From: an uncultured Saprospiraceae bacterium
GTDB taxonomy: Bacteria; Bacteroidota; Bacteroidia; Chitinophagales; Saprospiraceae
DNA: 64,000 nucleotides
Direction: 5' to 3'
NCBI GenBank assembly: GCA_937959275.1
Contig: CALGLU010000081.1
Location: forward strand, 21,731-85,730
Below, one piece after another: positions 1 through 9,304 of this stretch. Within the stretch, counting starts at the first letter, position 1, and every line of letters starts with the position of its first letter. Both the position numbers and the translations under genes were made by a program. The notes below the pieces were generated by a model that was not told the origin of the DNA, did not search any database, and was given only the letters and a program-made list of their open reading frames with translations.

Positions 1-1
1 G

Positions 2-1384
2 CTCTATAATGCGACCAAAGTATCAGGTAGGAATGCCAAAGGTCTGGGTTTGGGCTTTTTTAATGCGGTGGCTGCATCATCACATGCGACAATTGAAAAT
101 AAGACTACGGGTGAAACGAGACAAGTGAAAACATCTCCTTTGAGCAATTACAATGTTTTTATCCTCGATCAAAATTTAAAAAATAATTCTTCTGTTTCCA
201 TAACGAACACGAATGTCTGGAGGCAAGGCGCTGAGTTTTATGATGCCAATGTGACTGCAGTGACAATGAATCTAAAAGATAAAAATCAGAAGTTTGGCTT
301 GTCAACCAATACATCTTACAGTCATCAGTCATTTGCAGATGTTGATAATGTGACTGGGCATGCACTAGAAATAGATCTGCAGCGATTGGATGGGCAGCTC
401 GTCTATGGATTAAGTTATGAAGAGATTAGTGATGATTATGATTCTAATGATTTGGGCTTTTTGTCTAATAATAATGAACGATCATATTCTGCTAATTTAC
501 AATACAGACGATTCGATGGTTTTTGGAAGTTGAATCAATTTCAGTCTTGGTTGAATATCAGTCACGATCGATTATATAGATCAAATCAATATGCAAACAC
601 TCATTTTAATGCAGGCTTTTGGGGACAGACATCTGGACTGTGGAATGTGAATATGTGGTTTAACTATAGACCAGATTCATATGATCATTTTGAGCCGCGA
701 CGAGAGGGATGGTTTCACAAAAATCCTGATATGATGAATGCTGGATTTTGGTTTGGCTCGGATAGTCGCAAGCCCTTTCGCATGGAGGTATTTGGTTTTG
801 CATACAATATGGATGAAGAAGGCAGGTATGGCTACGAGTTTGGAGTAGAGCCACGGATTCGTATCTCTGATCAGTTAACCTTATCGGCAGATGCTCAATT
901 TGAAAAGGAACTCAGAGGGAAGGGTTGGGTAGATTTTGGTTCTGGTGACGAGATCATTTACTCGACCAGAGACAGGACAACGATTTCTAATTTAGTTGGA
1001 TTAAACTATAGTGTAAATCCGAATATGAGTTTTAATGTTCGTGTTCGCCATTACTGGTCCAAGGTGGCGCACTTGGAATATCTAGAATTGATGGAAGATG
1101 GTTTATTTCAGACGACAGATTATAATACCAACAAAAATCTATCCTTTAATTCCTTTACAACTGATGCTGTTTTTAGATGGCGTTTTGCACCCGGTAGCGA
1201 TTTGTTTGTTGTGTGGAAGAATAATATTAATGGTGTTCACCAACAAGCTGATGTCAATTATGAGACACTCGATTACTTCACGGGACTCCAACATTTAAAT
1301 CAATTTCCTCAAAATAATAGTCTGTCTGTTAGAGCGGTCTTTTATCTCGATTATAATAGACTGGTGAGTCGGTTTGGTGCGTAG
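2..1384 (+). CDS. DUF5916 family protein, C-terminal part (5' end outside window)
   Basis: The reading frame is open from base 2, so the gene begins before the window; an internal TTG near base 50 is not a credible start. The visible 460 or so residues are rich in alternating aromatic and polar residues, and the chain ends in beta-strand-like segments, as expected for an outer-membrane barrel. The first residues (LYNATKVSGRN, then GLGLGFFNAV) match the conserved block of the DUF5916 C-terminal domain common in Bacteroidota. In that family the missing N-terminus usually holds a CBM9-like domain. The substrate is unknown. A stop at 1382-1384 is followed by about 290 bases without a gene. Confidence 0.8.
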   Translation, partial: LYNATKVSGRNAKGLGLGFFNAVAASSHATIENKTTGETRQVKTSPLSNYNVFILDQNLKNNSSVSITNTNVWRQGAEFYDANVTAVTMNLKDKNQKFGLSTNTSYSHQSFADVDNVTGHALEIDLQRLDGQLVYGLSYEEISDDYDSNDLGFLSNNNERSYSANLQYRRFDGFWKLNQFQSWLNISHDRLYRSNQYANTHFNAGFWGQTSGLWNVNMWFNYRPDSYDHFEPRREGWFHKNPDMMNAGFWFGSDSRKPFRMEVFGFAYNMDEEGRYGYEFGVEPRIRISDQLTLSADAQFEKELRGKGWVDFGSGDEIIYSTRDRTTISNLVGLNYSVNPNMSFNVRVRHYWSKVAHLEYLELMEDGLFQTTDYNTNKNLSFNSFTTDAVFRWRFAPGSDLFVVWKNNINGVHQQADVNYETLDYFTGLQHLNQFPQNNSLSVRAVFYLDYNRLVSRFGA

Positions 1385-1678
1385 TGGTCGGGTGATTTGT
1401 TATTCGTAATTGGTTCACCGGAAAAGGGCAGAATCACGGATTTTATGGATTAATTGATTTCGCAGATTTTTTCTTTAATCTATATCATTCATTTCCCAAT
1501 TATATCGATATTCCAATATCTAGGGTTTGGTAGAAGATTACCTGAAATTTTAAAGAATTAATTGAAACGCTTTATTCTGAAATTTCAATCAAAAACAAGA
1601 CTCTATCTTGTTGAACAGAGACAAGAGGATTGTTGGCTAAAGATTCAATAACAAATCAACTAGTCAACGAAACAGCAA

Positions 1679-2437
1679 TCACTGCTGCGCATTAATAAAC
1701 GGCTCATCCGACTCATCGTCAAGACTAGAAATAGAATCTATCCAAGATTCTGGAATTTCTTTAATAATGGCTGTCAACGCATCTCCCCACTGCGAAGATA
1801 TATTTTGCATCTCCTCTTGCTCAAAGCGCTTCTCGATCATTTCACCAGTTGCATCTTTATAGATCACGACATCAATAGGGAAGCCGACATCATTTGCACT
1901 AACACGAGTTGAATCGAAAGAGAGAAAACCTGTCTTTAGTCCAAAGCGGAGAGTGGATTCGTAGTTAAGTGTTCGATTTAATATTGGTTTCCCATAACCT
2001 GAATTTCCAATAATGGTGAAGGGGGCAGCTTTTGTGATTTCAATCCAATTACCCTCAGGGTAGAGCAGGTATAATTTGTGCTCCTTATCCTTTTCTAATT
2101 TGCCACCTACGATGGTATAGAGGTTGAAGTGTAGGCCTCCTTCTTTTAGTGCTTCTTTATCCTCTTTAGCGACCCGCCTCAGTTGTGTCCCAAAGGCATT
2201 GACGACATTATACATCTTATCGAATTGGCCACCCTCTGTTTCAAGGACTTCTTCAAAATAAGTGACTGCTTTATCGCGGATAGAGCGCAGACCTGATGTC
2301 ATCAAGAATAAACTGCCATGCTGGCCATGATGTAATGATATCTTTTTGGCCGTCGTTGTCTCAGATCCCATTGTGATTCGAGTATCCGCTAATGCGACTA
2401 GCCCTTCCTTTACCTTTATTCCTAAACAGTATGTCAT
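1679..2437 (-). CDS. Anbu, proteasome-like Ntn hydrolase (COG3484)
   Basis: This 252-residue protein begins MTYCLGIKV, so removal of Met exposes a Thr at the position of the proteasome beta-subunit nucleophile. ALADTR supplies the Asp expected near residue 17 of the mature chain, and AKK near residues 30-32 supplies the triad Lys. Length and motifs match Anbu, the ancestral beta-subunit family of self-assembling proteasome-like proteases. It is last in a minus-strand operon after the ATP-grasp ligase and the alpha-E protein, with 45 bases between it and the alpha-E gene. The same partners recur with Anbu in many bacteria. Its substrate is not known. The C-terminus is acidic (DDESDEPF). Confidence 0.9.
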   Translation of the reverse strand: MTYCLGIKVKEGLVALADTRITMGSETTTAKKISLHHGQHGSLFLMTSGLRSIRDKAVTYFEEVLETEGGQFDKMYNVVNAFGTQLRRVAKEDKEALKEGGLHFNLYTIVGGKLEKDKEHKLYLLYPEGNWIEITKAAPFTIIGNSGYGKPILNRTLNYESTLRFGLKTGFLSFDSTRVSANDVGFPIDVVIYKDATGEMIEKRFEQEEMQNISSQWGDALTAIIKEIPESWIDSISSLDDESDEPFINAQQ

Positions 2438-2482
2438 ATATCTAAAAACTAAAATGCGAATATGGAAGTTTTATTCGAGTTC

Positions 2483-3424
2483 CTAAACTTTTAAAAAGAA
2501 TAAGTCTTGAATAATCGTGTGAGATTCAAGAAGCCACTTCTCCATGTCTTCAATATGTTGAATAACAGCGTCCTCATTAGAGAAGTCAGAAAACGTGTTA
2601 AATGCATCCATCTTATCCTTAAATCCGCTAGTGAATGATTGAACTGGCTCTGAATTGACACTGATTTTGGATAGATGAGTATATATTTTGCGTGTTGAAA
2701 AGCGAGTTGATCGAGGAAACATATCATTCGAAAAAATCAGCTTAAAGATCGTCTCATTACTCATCAATGTTGCTTTATTAATCGTCTGATGCACATCATA
2801 GGCACCGACTGACCTTAACATAACAGACCATTGATATAGCTTTAAGCTTTCTATCGCACCCGAGTCACTCAAAATGGAGATATCAGATATTTTAGATCTT
2901 ATAATTTTCAGGATTTGCAATGTGCGTTCTAGAGACAAACCAACATTCAGAAAATGCCACACATCATCATGTAGGATCGTATTGACCATGTTAGATTTGA
3001 CTAGTGCGATATGGGATACCATGTGCTCAGAAAACCAAAATAAATCAGAAGAGGTAAAGTCTTCGTGACTCCTCTGTTTACAAAACAAGTACCACTTATT
3101 GATCGCTTCCCATAGTTCAGAGGAGATTGTATTTCTAATACTTCTTGCATTTTCGCGACCATGATTGATACTGTTAAAAATACTGTTTGGATTTAATGGA
3201 TTGAAGATGACCGTCTGCCACACATCTTGCTCTGTCAAAGGCGCTTCCGTATTAAAACTCGATCCACTGACATAAAGAATAGATCGCAATATAAAATCTT
3301 TGTGGCCCGACATTGGACCTGCAAGGGATGTGAAGAATTGAACACCCAAATACCGAGTACAAAAGTCAGCCCGCTCGATATGCCGTCCCATCCAATATAA
3401 ATTCTCTGCTACTCGTGCTAACAT
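2483..3424 (-). CDS. Alpha-E domain protein (DUF403)
   Basis: A 313-residue, mostly helical protein that starts with the family hallmark MLARVAENLYWMGRHIERAD. The length matches the alpha-E family. It lies 10 bases downstream of the ATP-grasp gene and 45 bases upstream of the Anbu gene, so the three are almost certainly co-transcribed. The biochemical role of alpha-E proteins is unknown. Genome context across bacteria links them to ATP-grasp amide ligases and transglutaminases, and published comparative genomics proposes a peptide-tagging or peptide-modification system. No membrane segment or signal peptide is visible, so it is probably cytoplasmic. Confidence 0.9.
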   Translation of the reverse strand: MLARVAENLYWMGRHIERADFCTRYLGVQFFTSLAGPMSGHKDFILRSILYVSGSSFNTEAPLTEQDVWQTVIFNPLNPNSIFNSINHGRENARSIRNTISSELWEAINKWYLFCKQRSHEDFTSSDLFWFSEHMVSHIALVKSNMVNTILHDDVWHFLNVGLSLERTLQILKIIRSKISDISILSDSGAIESLKLYQWSVMLRSVGAYDVHQTINKATLMSNETIFKLIFSNDMFPRSTRFSTRKIYTHLSKISVNSEPVQSFTSGFKDKMDAFNTFSDFSNEDAVIQHIEDMEKWLLESHTIIQDLFFLKV

Positions 3425-3434
3425 GATGTCTATT

Positions 3435-4922
3435 CTAATTTACAATCCAAGTATCCTTTGATCCTCCGCCCTGCGAAGAATTCACAATCAAACTCCCTTT
3501 GGTCAATGCTGTCCGCGTCAATCCACCTGCAAGCACATAAGGCTCCTCACCGCCAAAAATCGAGAATGTCCGCAAGTCAATATGACGTGGCTCAAACTCA
3601 TGCGACTCCTCTATATACGTACTGTGTGTACTCAGTAAGATCTTTGGCTGTGCGATATAATTACGTGGATTTGCCTCTACCTTTCGGAGCAAATCATCAA
3701 TTTCTGAGCTTGACATTTGATCGCAAATACATACGCCATAGCCACCAGACATGTCGACGGGTTTCACCACTAATTCCTTAATGTGTTCCTTCACATAAGC
3801 CAAGTCTTTCGGTCGATCACAAATGTACGTAGGGACATTATTAATGATAGGCTCTTCATCTAGGTAGTATTTGATCATATCTGGTACATACGAACAGATG
3901 GCCTTATCATCAGAAATTCCAGTCCCTGGGGCATTGACGATCGTTACATTTCCTCTCATATAGGCATCCATGAGTCCCTTGACACCTAGCATCGAATCTT
4001 GCCTAAACACAAATGGATCTAAGAACGCATCATCGATACGCCGATAGATCACATCCACCCGAATCAAGCCGCCTATAGACTGCGTATATACAAAGCCATC
4101 TTGCACGACGAGGTCTCTACCTTCCACTAATTCTATCCCCATTTTTTGAGCTAGAAATGTATGTTCAAAATAAGCCGAATTAAAACTGCCTGGCGTGAGT
4201 AGTACACAGAATATATCACCGAGTTCACGATTTGATACATTCCACAAGGCTGATCTCAATTGATTCGTATAGTCAAAGACTGGTTCGATCACGGTATTAT
4301 CAAATGCTTCTGGCATGACCCGACTCATAGCAATCCGATTGGATAAGACATAGCTTACTCCGGACGGACTGCGCAGATTATCTTCCAATACATAGAAATT
4401 ACCATCAGCATGTCTGATTAAATCTGTCCCGGCGATATGACAATAGATCGATTGTGGAGGCGTGAAGTTTTCCATCAAACTACAGTAGTGAACTGAACTT
4501 TTGACCAGTCGCTTAGGCACAACCTTATCCTTCAAAATCTTGCCATCATTATAAGCATCATGGAGAAATAGATTCAGCGCCGTATTCCGCTGTATGATGC
4601 CTTTACGCAACTGCTGCCATTCTTGTTGTCTTATAATTCTAGGCACTAAGTCAAACGGAAATATCTGTTCTACACTTTCATTCTTAGTATAGAGAGCATA
4701 AGTAATGCCTTGATTGAGAAATGACAATTTTGCAATTTCCATCAGTGATTTAATATCCTGTGTTTTAAATTCCGCAAGGGTATTAAAAAATCTTCGATAG
4801 TATGAATTGTCTGCATTTCGATCAGTCACAACTTCATCTAAAATACCAGGGACTGCAGCATAATTTTTGAGAATGTCAACCATTGAAGGAAAGATAAAGA
4901 ATTTTCTGATGTATCGATCCAT
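3435..4922 (-). CDS. Circularly permuted type 2 ATP-grasp protein (DUF404/DUF407)
   Basis: A 495-residue ligase-fold protein. Visible family blocks are IYCHIAGTDLIRHADGNFYV, EDNLRSPSGVSYVLSNR, a central VNAPGTGISDDKA segment, VVKPVDMSGGYGV and a C-terminal GGLTRTAL followed by SSQGGGSKDTWIV. These are typical of circularly permuted ATP-grasp enzymes, which are predicted to join a carboxylate to an amine using ATP. It is the first gene of the minus-strand Anbu operon and diverges from the transglutaminase fusion at 5318. The acceptor and donor molecules are not known. The start used here (MDRYIRKFF) is the first ATG of the frame. Confidence 0.92.
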   Translation of the reverse strand: MDRYIRKFFIFPSMVDILKNYAAVPGILDEVVTDRNADNSYYRRFFNTLAEFKTQDIKSLMEIAKLSFLNQGITYALYTKNESVEQIFPFDLVPRIIRQQEWQQLRKGIIQRNTALNLFLHDAYNDGKILKDKVVPKRLVKSSVHYCSLMENFTPPQSIYCHIAGTDLIRHADGNFYVLEDNLRSPSGVSYVLSNRIAMSRVMPEAFDNTVIEPVFDYTNQLRSALWNVSNRELGDIFCVLLTPGSFNSAYFEHTFLAQKMGIELVEGRDLVVQDGFVYTQSIGGLIRVDVIYRRIDDAFLDPFVFRQDSMLGVKGLMDAYMRGNVTIVNAPGTGISDDKAICSYVPDMIKYYLDEEPIINNVPTYICDRPKDLAYVKEHIKELVVKPVDMSGGYGVCICDQMSSSEIDDLLRKVEANPRNYIAQPKILLSTHSTYIEESHEFEPRHIDLRTFSIFGGEEPYVLAGGLTRTALTKGSLIVNSSQGGGSKDTWIVN

Positions 4923-5317
4923 TCACCCATGCAATTTTATTCGTAAAAATGTGATGGCTAAATGGCAAGTCAATTGGGTTCAGTCAAATTTGTTGTTGTA
5001 AGAATCAAAGCGTGATTGACTAGCATATCTGTATTTTATATAAACTACAGCATAAGAATTTGTTATGTCTATGTAAATTTTCATTCGCGTACATAGCCCA
5101 ACTGGCCTAGATCAACAGCAATCGACACTGTCCATTGCAACCGCGAAGCAAGGTCGTAGTCCCAAAGGACTGACCCCAAAAAAATGCCAAATAGTATAAG
5201 TCTTTTACCAAAATGCTGTCGCAAAATTAAAATCAATTCAACAATCATTTCAATCTTTCCCAACAATCAAAAAGAATTCAACGATATTGCATTTAGAAAT
5301 CTAGAGTCTTCAAACTT
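4923..5317. other. Divergent intergenic region of the Anbu locus
   Basis: This 395-base spacer separates the minus-strand ATP-grasp operon from the plus-strand transglutaminase gene, so it should hold two promoters. I could not find a clear TAnnTTTG box on either strand. A hairpin lies at 5152-5175. A 61-codon minus-strand open frame at 5081-5266 has no recognisable domain and is not called. Confidence 0.5.
5152..5175. repeat. Intergenic hairpin
   Basis: GGTC and AGTCC pair with GGACT and GACC around a CAAA loop, leaving a two-base bulge on the left arm. It sits mid-spacer in the divergent Anbu region, so it is not an obvious terminator for either flanking gene. It resembles the short mobile hairpins seen in other spacers of this window. 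Confidence 0.4.
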
Positions 5318-8300
5318 ATGGGAATAAAAGTCGCAGTCAGACACAAAACAAAGTACATCTACGATAAAGCCATCAAGCTCTGGCCGCAGGTAGTCCGATT
5401 GAGACCAGCCCCACATTCCCGTACATCGATTCTCAGTTATTCATTAAATATCAAGCCAGCCAATCACTTTGTCAACTGGATGCAAGACCCTTTTGGCAAT
5501 TATCAAGCTCGGGTCATTTTTCCTGACCTCGTTAAAGCCTTTGAGATTGATGTCGAAGTCATTGCTGATATGGTGACGATTAATCCGTTTGATTTCTTTT
5601 TAGAAGAATATGCAGAAACATTTCCCTTTTCTTATGAAACCTTGCTGGAGAAAGAACTCCAACCCTATCTGCACATTGAAGAATCAGGAGACTTACTAAA
5701 GGCTTTATTTGAAGAATGTAAGGCATATAAAAATCAAAATACCGTTGACTTTTTGGTCGCTGTGAATTCGCATCTGTATCGGCATCTCAACTATACGATC
5801 CGAATGGAGACAGGCGTGCAATCATGTGAAACGACCTTGAGTAAACAATTGGGATCATGCCGAGATTTTTCTTGGGTCCTTGTTCAATTGTTCAGACATT
5901 TTGGATTGGCGTCTCGATTTGTGTCAGGCTATCTAGTGCAGCTGACACCAGATGTAAAATCGAAGGATGGGCCATCAGGACCTGATGCTGACTTTACAGA
6001 TTTGCATGCGTGGGCAGAAGTGTTTGTACCAGGGGCAGGATGGATAGGCTTAGACTCGACGAGTGGATTACTGGCAGGGGAGGGGCATATCCCTTTGGCG
6101 GCGACACCACATCCTTCGAGCGCGGCACCAGTGACTGGGGCGACAGCGGTCACACAAGTTCAATTCGAATTTGAAAATAGTGTGGAGCGGATACATGAGT
6201 ATTCTCGCGTCACAAAACCATACACGCCAGATCAATGGCGGGAGATTCAAGCCTTAGGCCATACAGTTGATGAGATGCTGATGAAAGGCGATGTGCGGCT
6301 CACGATGGGTGGCGAACCAACATTTATATCTGCAAAGGATATGGAATCTGACCAATGGAATAATGATGCAGATGGTGAAGACAAGCGCGTACTGGCTTTA
6401 GAGCTGACTCATAAACTAAAAGCAATCTATGCGAATAAAGGCTTGCTCCATTTTGGTCAAGGCAAATGGTATCCTGGCGAGCCGATCCCTCGATGGCAAT
6501 ATGCCATGCTCTGGCGAGATGATGGAGAATCCATGTGGGACGATACCGCATTATTCGCTGATCCAAATCAAGCAGGTGGATTTAAGCTTACCGATGCAGA
6601 ACGATTCATGGATGCCTTGTCGACATATCTCGGTTTATCTAAAGCATACATCATCCCCGCATTTGAAGACAAAGCGTATTATCAATGGGAAGAGCAAAAT
6701 CTACCTGTCAATTTTGAAGATGACAAGCATGCTGCCGAAGCCAAGATTGCTCAGCAAACCTTACTACAAATTTTAAAAGACGGGATCGATCAACCTAAGG
6801 GATATATTCTACCATTGCGATGGGATGGTGATGAGGATAGCTGGCAGAGCTGCATCTGGTCTCTGAGAAGAGACAAATTGTATTTGGTGCCAGGCAATTC
6901 GCAAATGGGTCTGCGACTGCCATTGGATCGGATTGAGATAAAAAAGAAACGTGTAGAAGATGTGGTCGTGCCTCCTAATCATTTTGATGAGCAAGCTGGC
7001 TTACCGACGAAAGACGAGTTGCTAGCTATCATAAAGAAGCGCGACATCCAAACGACTTCAGATCACAGCCCTCAAGATGTTTTTAAAACAACCCTATGTG
7101 TCGAGTTGGTCGAGGGCAGACTACATGTATTCATCCCGCCATTAGATAATATAGCAGAGAGTTTAGAATTGTTGGCAGCCTTAGAGTTAGCTTGCCAAGC
7201 GACACAGACTAAAATTATCATAGAGGGCTATCAGTTGCCCTATCATAAGTCAGTCACTAAATTGGCAGTCACGCCTGATCCAGGAGTCATCGAAGTCAAT
7301 GTTCATCCCACCAAGAATTGGGGTGATTTATTAAGCTTGTATGATCAGTTATTTGAGGTAGCGGATGAGGTTGGCTTGGGTACCAATAAATTTATGCTCG
7401 ATGGCAAGCACACAGGGACGGGTGGGGGCAACCATATCACACTAGGTGGTGTCAGCCCTGCGGATAGCCCCTTGCTGCGCCGACCGGATTTGTTGAGATC
7501 GATGATTAATTTTTGGCAAAACCATCCAGGCCTGAGTTATTTATTTTCATCAGCCTTTATTGGGCCGACAAGCCAAGCGCCGCGCATAGATGAGGGCCGC
7601 CCAGACATCATTTACGAATTAGACATTGCCTTCAAGGAATTAGATCATGTGAAAGATCCACCGTTTTGGATGGTCGATCGAGTCCTCAGAAATTTGCTGA
7701 CGGATATCACAGGCAATACCCATCGTGCAGAGTTTTGTATTGATAAATTATACAGTCCCGATTCGCAGTCTGGCCGATTAGGCGTTTTGGAATTGCGCGG
7801 CTTTGATATGCCGCCGCATAAGGAGATGTGTTTGGTACAACTATTACTGATCCGTTCGTTAGTTGCTGTCTTTTGGAATAACCCGTACAAACATAAATTA
7901 ATCAACTGGGGGACTGACTTGCATAACAAGTTTATGATGCACCACTTTGTACGCGAGGACATGCACGAAGTGGTTGACTATTTAAATCAATATGGTGTCC
8001 CCTTCCGCAAAGAGTGGTTAGATGTGTTCCTTGATTTTAAATTTCCAGAATATGGAGCCGTCAATGTGGAGGGTGTGAATATGACACTCCGAGCAGGCAT
8101 AGAGCCATGGATTGTGCTAGGCGAAGAAATGTCCAGCACAGGCACAGCGCGCTTTGTCGATTCATCTGTCGAGCGATTAGAAGTCTTGTTAGAAGATTTT
8201 AATCCAGACCGCTATGGCCTCTTGTGTAACACCATCGAAGTGCCCATGGTCAGGACACCCTACAAAGGTAAGTATGTCGCTGCGATCCGGTATAAGGCCT

Positions 8301-8656
8301 GGGCACCGAACTCTGCCTTGCATCCTACGATCCCAGTCAATACACCTTTAGTCTTTGATCTATACGACAAATGGAATGATCGCTCAGTCGGCGGCTGCAC
8401 TTATCATGTCATGCATCCGGGTGGCCGTAGCTATGATACCTTCCCCATCAATAGTCTAGAAGCTGAGAGCCGCCGCATGACCCGCTTCTGGGAGTTTAAT
8501 CATACGCCAAAGGCATCTGTATCGATTACTAATCAAGAGGGAGGGAATGCAACGAGTTATGTTGTCGCGCACAATGAGGTGAAGGAGAATGTGACTGTGC
8601 GGCAGATTCCGATGAGTCATGAGTTTCCGCATACATTGGATTTGAGGCGGAGTTAG
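5318..8656 (+). CDS. Transglutaminase-like protein fused to DUF2126
   Basis: An 1112-residue protein with two parts. Residues 1-290 or so are a bacterial transglutaminase N-domain and papain-like core: Cys181 in SCRDF, His230 in DLHAW and Asp246 in GLDST form the expected triad. The remainder, from about residue 320, matches DUF2126, including RLTMGGEPTFIS, GQGKWYPGEPIPRW, GTGGGNHITLGG and ELRGFDMPPHKEM. DUF2126 has been suggested to carry a glutamine-synthetase-like ligase fold; that is family knowledge, not visible here. The gene diverges from the ATP-grasp/alpha-E/Anbu operon, a partnership conserved in many bacteria. No signal peptide is seen. The product probably forms or rearranges amide bonds in an unknown peptide. 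Confidence 0.92.
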   Translation: MGIKVAVRHKTKYIYDKAIKLWPQVVRLRPAPHSRTSILSYSLNIKPANHFVNWMQDPFGNYQARVIFPDLVKAFEIDVEVIADMVTINPFDFFLEEYAETFPFSYETLLEKELQPYLHIEESGDLLKALFEECKAYKNQNTVDFLVAVNSHLYRHLNYTIRMETGVQSCETTLSKQLGSCRDFSWVLVQLFRHFGLASRFVSGYLVQLTPDVKSKDGPSGPDADFTDLHAWAEVFVPGAGWIGLDSTSGLLAGEGHIPLAATPHPSSAAPVTGATAVTQVQFEFENSVERIHEYSRVTKPYTPDQWREIQALGHTVDEMLMKGDVRLTMGGEPTFISAKDMESDQWNNDADGEDKRVLALELTHKLKAIYANKGLLHFGQGKWYPGEPIPRWQYAMLWRDDGESMWDDTALFADPNQAGGFKLTDAERFMDALSTYLGLSKAYIIPAFEDKAYYQWEEQNLPVNFEDDKHAAEAKIAQQTLLQILKDGIDQPKGYILPLRWDGDEDSWQSCIWSLRRDKLYLVPGNSQMGLRLPLDRIEIKKKRVEDVVVPPNHFDEQAGLPTKDELLAIIKKRDIQTTSDHSPQDVFKTTLCVELVEGRLHVFIPPLDNIAESLELLAALELACQATQTKIIIEGYQLPYHKSVTKLAVTPDPGVIEVNVHPTKNWGDLLSLYDQLFEVADEVGLGTNKFMLDGKHTGTGGGNHITLGGVSPADSPLLRRPDLLRSMINFWQNHPGLSYLFSSAFIGPTSQAPRIDEGRPDIIYELDIAFKELDHVKDPPFWMVDRVLRNLLTDITGNTHRAEFCIDKLYSPDSQSGRLGVLELRGFDMPPHKEMCLVQLLLIRSLVAVFWNNPYKHKLINWGTDLHNKFMMHHFVREDMHEVVDYLNQYGVPFRKEWLDVFLDFKFPEYGAVNVEGVNMTLRAGIEPWIVLGEEMSSTGTARFVDSSVERLEVLLEDFNPDRYGLLCNTIEVPMVRTPYKGKYVAAIRYKAWAPNSALHPTIPVNTPLVFDLYDKWNDRSVGGCTYHVMHPGGRSYDTFPINSLEAESRRMTRFWEFNHTPKASVSITNQEGGNATSYVVAHNEVKENVTVRQIPMSHEFPHTLDLRRS

Positions 8657-8764
8657 TGCAGGAGGTATAAGTTAAAAGTGTATATAAAACTTAAAATTTT
8701 ATTTGTCTGATTGAGGCGAAGGTTCGTTCTCTTTATTTGCCTGCTCTTCGTTGAAGAATCGTTC

Positions 8765-8782
8765 CCATAGCTGTGGCTATGG
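8765..8782. repeat. Perfect 7-bp intergenic hairpin
   Basis: CCATAGC, a TGTG loop, then GCTATGG. It lies 109 bases after the transglutaminase fusion and has no T-run, so it looks more like a mobile intergenic hairpin than a terminator. Confidence 0.4.
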
Positions 8783-9272
8783 CAAGTTATATACTGCCAA
8801 CTTGTACCTCTTGTACTAGGCCTAAAACTTTGCAAAAAGAGCAAAAAGTTGCTATATGAGTTGGAATTTCGGAATCTTGATTGTACCAATGGTAGAGAAA
8901 TGAATACTTGATCCGAATGTGATTCTGGAAGCCTACCTGTTTAGTGTAGATACAGGTCAAAAGTGGTCAATCCAATTGAAAATCGTATTGATTAGGGCGC
9001 AATAGAACAAATATCAAGGCTAAACGAGTTAGAACTGGCAATGCGCATATCCTCTATAAGATCCAACAGAATTGAGAACTTTGGGATAGCTGTTTAGCAA
9101 TTGATGCATCTTGATTTGTTTATAAATAAAGATGGTACTATATTTATGAATCATACAGGCTCAGAATAAAAAAAATATTGGCATTTGCCAACTCACAAAC
9201 GTATAGCTGATTGAGTCACTCACCTTTAATCTTATACATAGACAAATCTTAAATTATTCGTGATAGCAATGA

Positions 9273-9280
9273 TATTTTTG
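9273..9280 (+). promoter_or_regulatory. Candidate Bacteroidota -7 box (TATTTTTG)
   Basis: An exact match to TAnnTTTG, 24 bases before the first ATG of the TonB receptor gene. It predicts a transcript start near 9287 and a leader of about 18-33 bases. No convincing TTG -33 element is visible at the usual distance, so the call is tentative. Confidence 0.45.
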
Positions 9281-9304
9281 TAGCTTTCGCGCGCTATTAA
9301 CCAC

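Larger units (their letters stand above)
8657..9304. other. Intergenic region upstream of the TonB receptor
   Basis: About 650 bases with no intact gene. A perfect hairpin lies at 8765-8782. The stretch around 8990-9090 has a short open frame interrupted by stops on both sides; it might be decayed coding DNA, but I do not recognise it. A good -7 box is present at 9273-9280. The remainder is AT-rich with nothing further that I can support. Confidence 0.5.

Noticed and set aside
5081..5266. 61-codon minus-strand open frame in the divergent Anbu spacer
   Set aside because: It spans a hairpin and has no recognisable domain; it is more likely promoter and spacer DNA.
8653..8889. 78-codon minus-strand open frame after the transglutaminase fusion
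   Set aside because: Low-complexity Ser/Tyr-rich translation over a hairpin; no family resemblance.
8885..9170. Decayed coding region
   Set aside because: Short open pieces separated by stops with no recognisable motif; not enough to call a pseudogene.
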